Below, one piece after another: positions 6,678 through 8,522 of a stretch of 8,522 nucleotides of DNA. Within the stretch, counting starts at the first letter, position 1. The number at the start of each line of letters is the position of its first letter. The stretch comes from Pseudomonadota bacterium (GTDB taxonomy: Bacteria > Pseudomonadota > Gammaproteobacteria > Xanthomonadales > Xanthomonadaceae). The stretch lies in NCBI GenBank assembly GCA_023457475.1, contig JAEWLO010000497.1:1-8522 (forward strand), written 5' to 3'. The position numbers and the translations under genes were made by a program. Under the pieces are notes generated by a model. It saw only the letters and a program-made list of their open reading frames with translations, was not told the origin of the DNA and made no database searches.

Positions 6678-6953
6678 TCAGGTGGCGATGCCGTATTCCT
6701 TGAGCTTCTTGCGCAGCGTGGCCCGATGGATGCCCAGCATCGCCGCGGCGCGGCTCTGGTTGCCTTCGCAGTGATTGAGCACTTCCACGAACAGCGGGAT
6801 TTCCATCTCGCGCAGGACGATCTCGTACACATCGTCGGCATCGCAGCCGTCCAGATCACGCAGGTAGCGGCGCACCGACTGGGCGACGTGTTCGCGCAGG
6901 GGCGGGCGAGGCGCGCCACGACTGGAGTCAGGACGAGAAAGGACTGCGTTCAA
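6678..6953 (-). CDS. fis: Fis family DNA-binding protein
   Basis: Small nucleoid-associated regulator that bends DNA and controls growth-phase genes such as rRNA operons. The 91-residue product ends in the Fis helix-turn-helix, EGNQSRAAAMLGIHRATLRKKLKEYGI (63-89), and has the dimerisation region before it (YEIVLREMEIPLFVEVLNHCEG). Length is close to E. coli Fis (98). The start is TTG at 6953, with GGGA at 6963-6960 upstream; no ATG or GTG occurs in frame between it and the TGA stop at 7043-7041, so TTG is the best choice. In E. coli fis follows dusB; here it lies between the DUF3426 gene (112 bases upstream) and purH (64 bases downstream), the xanthomonad arrangement. The same HTH is also found in NtrC-type activators, but the length and lack of an AAA domain point to Fis itself. 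Confidence 0.95.
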   Translation of the reverse strand: MNAVLSRPDSSRGAPRPPLREHVAQSVRRYLRDLDGCDADDVYEIVLREMEIPLFVEVLNHCEGNQSRAAAMLGIHRATLRKKLKEYGIAT

Positions 6954-6972
6954 GAAGAATCCCGGTGCGATG

Positions 6973-6994
6973 CCGGGGCGGACCGCAGCCCCGG
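6973..6994 (-). other. GC-rich hairpin in the fis leader
   Basis: CCGGGGC (6973-6979) and GCCCCGG (6988-6994) form a perfect 7-bp stem with an 8-base loop, 20 bases before the TTG start of fis. No T tract follows in the minus direction, so it is not a normal terminator. It could affect fis translation or stability. Confidence 0.3.
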
Positions 6995-7014
6995 GCGAAA
7001 AGACGAAGGCGACC

Positions 7015-7044
7015 AGTCTAGCGCGTGCCGGTGGCCGCCGTCAT
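7015..7044 (-). promoter_or_regulatory. Candidate promoter for fis
   Basis: On the minus strand ATGACG (7044 to 7039) and TAGACT (7020 to 7015) are separated by 18 bases, each matching consensus at 4 of 6 positions. The predicted start near 7008 gives a leader of about 55 bases including the hairpin at 6973-6994. It lies in the widest gap of the minus-strand cluster, which is where an internal promoter is expected. Confidence 0.38.
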
Positions 7045-7052
7045 GCCGGAAG

Positions 7053-7066
7053 ATGCATTAATGCAT
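7053..7066. repeat. Perfect 14-bp AT-rich palindrome ATGCATTAATGCAT
   Basis: A perfect dyad in an otherwise GC-rich stretch, overlapping the TAA stop of the DUF3426 gene by one base and lying just upstream (9 bases) of the candidate -35 box of fis. The position and symmetry suit a dimeric regulator site acting on fis, but no known consensus was recognised. A chance origin cannot be excluded. Confidence 0.4.
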
Positions 7067-7821
7067 TACAGGAACTCGAAGGTGAATGCGACCGTGGACG
7101 CTGCTGGCTCGCGCACACGGAAGGCGATCTGTGCGCTCTGGCCTGGTTCAAGTACGGAACCGGCATCGGCGGCCGGGCCCAGGTAGTCCTGCGGTGCGAA
7201 CACCGAACTGCCGATCACCCGGCCATCGGCGTCGGCCAGTGACAGTCGCAGCAGGGGCCATGCCTGCGCCCAGCGAGCGTCATTGCGAAAGCTGGCCTGG
7301 ACCTGCAATGCGCCCGGCTGGGTCGGCACGGGGCGCACGTCGCGGCTGATCATGCTGAAGGCGGTGGGTTCATGCCAGGCCGGCAACGTGCAACGCAGCA
7401 CGCCGCACAGGCCGGCCACCCACGGACGGGTACCGGCGTCGGCGGCCAGTTTGGCGCGGTCGGCCACGGTGATCTGCAGTGCGAGCAGGGCCGCCAGTCC
7501 GGCCACCACGCCCCATTGCCAGCGCGGCGCAGGCGGTGCGGCCGCCGTCACCCGGGTGAAACTCGGCGCTGCAGCCGGCAGGGGGTGCGCACGGGCCGTG
7601 GCATCGGCCGTTTCCTCCGCCGGTGCTGCCGGGATTTCCACGTCAACGGTGTCCACGGCCGCATCCACGTCCGCGTCTTCCGACGCGGCAGGGATCCCGT
7701 GTTCCTGCGTGGCGTCGCTCGCTGCCTCGTCCGGATCGACGGGCGGCGAAGCGGCATCGGCGGGCGTGGCACGCAGGAACGGGGCCAGTGGACGACGGGG
7801 AGGCAGCGTGGGCTCGGTCAT
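7066..7821 (-). CDS. DUF3426 membrane-anchored protein
   Basis: A 251-residue protein with a Pro/Ala/Asp-rich, acidic, probably disordered cytoplasmic part (1-100), one membrane segment at about 103-119 (WGVVAGLAALLALQITVAD), and a C-terminal domain of DUF3426 type, likely a beta-sandwich outside the inner membrane. Typical features of that domain are CGVLRCTLP (139-147), the RD at 160-161, F.N.A..AQ.WP.L.LSL.D..G (178-200), and the PQDYLG and LEPGQS motifs near the end. Function is unknown. Many DUF3426 proteins carry an N-terminal zinc ribbon (CxxC pairs); here there is none. It lies 29 bases after prmA and probably belongs to the same transcript. The start at 7821 lacks a clear Shine-Dalgarno but gives a sensible length. 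Confidence 0.85.
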   Translation of the reverse strand: MTEPTLPPRRPLAPFLRATPADAASPPVDPDEAASDATQEHGIPAASEDADVDAAVDTVDVEIPAAPAEETADATARAHPLPAAAPSFTRVTAAAPPAPRWQWGVVAGLAALLALQITVADRAKLAADAGTRPWVAGLCGVLRCTLPAWHEPTAFSMISRDVRPVPTQPGALQVQASFRNDARWAQAWPLLRLSLADADGRVIGSSVFAPQDYLGPAADAGSVLEPGQSAQIAFRVREPAASTVAFTFEFL

Positions 7822-7850
7822 GCGTCAGGGCCGGGCAAAGGTGCCACTAT

Positions 7851-8522
7851 TCAAGCACGACGGACGCCGGTGATGCGCATCCAGTCGTCGTCGCGGGCGG
7901 TTTCCAGCTGCTCGAACCACGGGGCGTAACGCACCAGCAGCTCGTCTTCCTGCCCATGCAGGATGCCCGAGAGCGCGATGCGGCCACCGGGCTGCACGCG
8001 TGTAGCGAGGACCTCCGCCAGCGCGTCCAGCGCGGAGGCCAGGATGTTGGCCACCACCACCGGGTAGGTGGCCTGCGGTTCGTCGGACGGCAGGTACACC
8101 TGCAGACGGTCCTGCACACCGTTCCGCTCCGCGTTGTCACCCGTGGCGATCACCGCCTGCGGGTCGTTGTCCACGCCGACCGCGCGGCCCGCGCCCAGCT
8201 TCAGGGCGGCCAGCGCGAGGATGCCCGAGCCGCAGCCGAAGTCGAGCACGGTGCGGCCGTCCAGCAGGCCTTCCGCGGCAAGACCGTCCAGCCAGCGCAG
8301 GCACAGCGCGGTGGTCGGGTGGGTGCCCGAGCCGAACGCCAGGCCGGGATCCAGCGGTACCACGGCCGCGTCGGCCGCCTGCGCGGCCTCCGGCAGATCG
8401 TGGTTCCAGGGCACGATCCAGGTGCGCGCGCCGAAGGCCATCGGCTGGAACTGGTCGAGCCACGCCCGTTCCCAGTCTTCGTCTTCCACGCCGCGGAAAC
8501 TGGCGCTGTCCCACGGCAGCCC
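7851..8522 (-). CDS. prmA: Ribosomal protein L11 methyltransferase (5' end outside window)
   Basis: SAM-dependent methyltransferase that trimethylates ribosomal protein L11 in the cytoplasm. The visible 223 residues run from the window edge, with the last part of the L11-recognition domain (LPWDSASFRG, then WLDQFQPMAFGARTWIVP) and the whole catalytic domain: LDPGLAFGSGTHPTTALCL, the SAM-binding motif I VLDFGCGSGILALAALKLGAG, the acidic VGVDNDPQA, and VVANILAS, which corresponds to the family's N-I-L motif. PrmA is about 300 residues, so some 75-80 N-terminal residues are missing beyond the window. An internal GTG at 8489 is not the start because conserved PrmA sequence continues upstream of it. 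First gene of the minus-strand cluster as seen here. Confidence 0.96.
   Translation of the reverse strand, partial: GLPWDSASFRGVEDEDWERAWLDQFQPMAFGARTWIVPWNHDLPEAAQAADAAVVPLDPGLAFGSGTHPTTALCLRWLDGLAAEGLLDGRTVLDFGCGSGILALAALKLGAGRAVGVDNDPQAVIATGDNAERNGVQDRLQVYLPSDEPQATYPVVVANILASALDALAEVLATRVQPGGRIALSGILHGQEDELLVRYAPWFEQLETARDDDWMRITGVRRA

Overview
The window looks like a chromosomal segment of a GC-rich gammaproteobacterium of the Xanthomonadaceae, most likely Stenotrophomonas or a close relative. Three things suggest this: the conserved run prmA - DUF3426 gene - fis - purH - purD on the minus strand, an RpoH sequence of xanthomonad type, and a pair of GTAG-headed palindromic repeats like the SMAG/REP elements of Stenotrophomonas. 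Genus assignment is inference from gene content and sequence character, not from a search.

Plus-strand left part (1-2478). The window opens with the last 38 codons of an outer-membrane beta-barrel-like protein. A 411-base gap follows, holding an inverted REP pair (151-246) and then a dense control region just before rpoH: a terminator-like hairpin (461-494), a good match to a sigma-E (ECF) promoter (485-512) and a second hairpin (503-525) abutting the start codon. rpoH (heat-shock sigma-32) ends at a strong bidirectional terminator. After it lies a plus-strand ankyrin-repeat reading frame that lacks a convincing start and may be 5'-truncated.

Minus-strand right part (8522-2553). Reading in transcription order: prmA (5' end outside the window), a DUF3426 membrane protein, fis, purH, a complete rhuM-family gene, and purD. 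purH and purD encode the last steps to IMP and the second step of de novo purine synthesis. Fis is a nucleoid and growth-phase regulator, and PrmA methylates ribosomal protein L11, so most of this block is growth-related core metabolism and regulation. The rhuM gene between purH and purD, and the ankyrin frame just beyond purD, are the two accessory items. They bracket purD and their base and codon composition looks less GC-rich than the core genes.

I see no tRNA, rRNA, CRISPR, transposase or integrase. No clear new multi-gene system is visible. The observations most worth following are the layered control signals before rpoH and the solitary rhuM gene inserted in the pur cluster.
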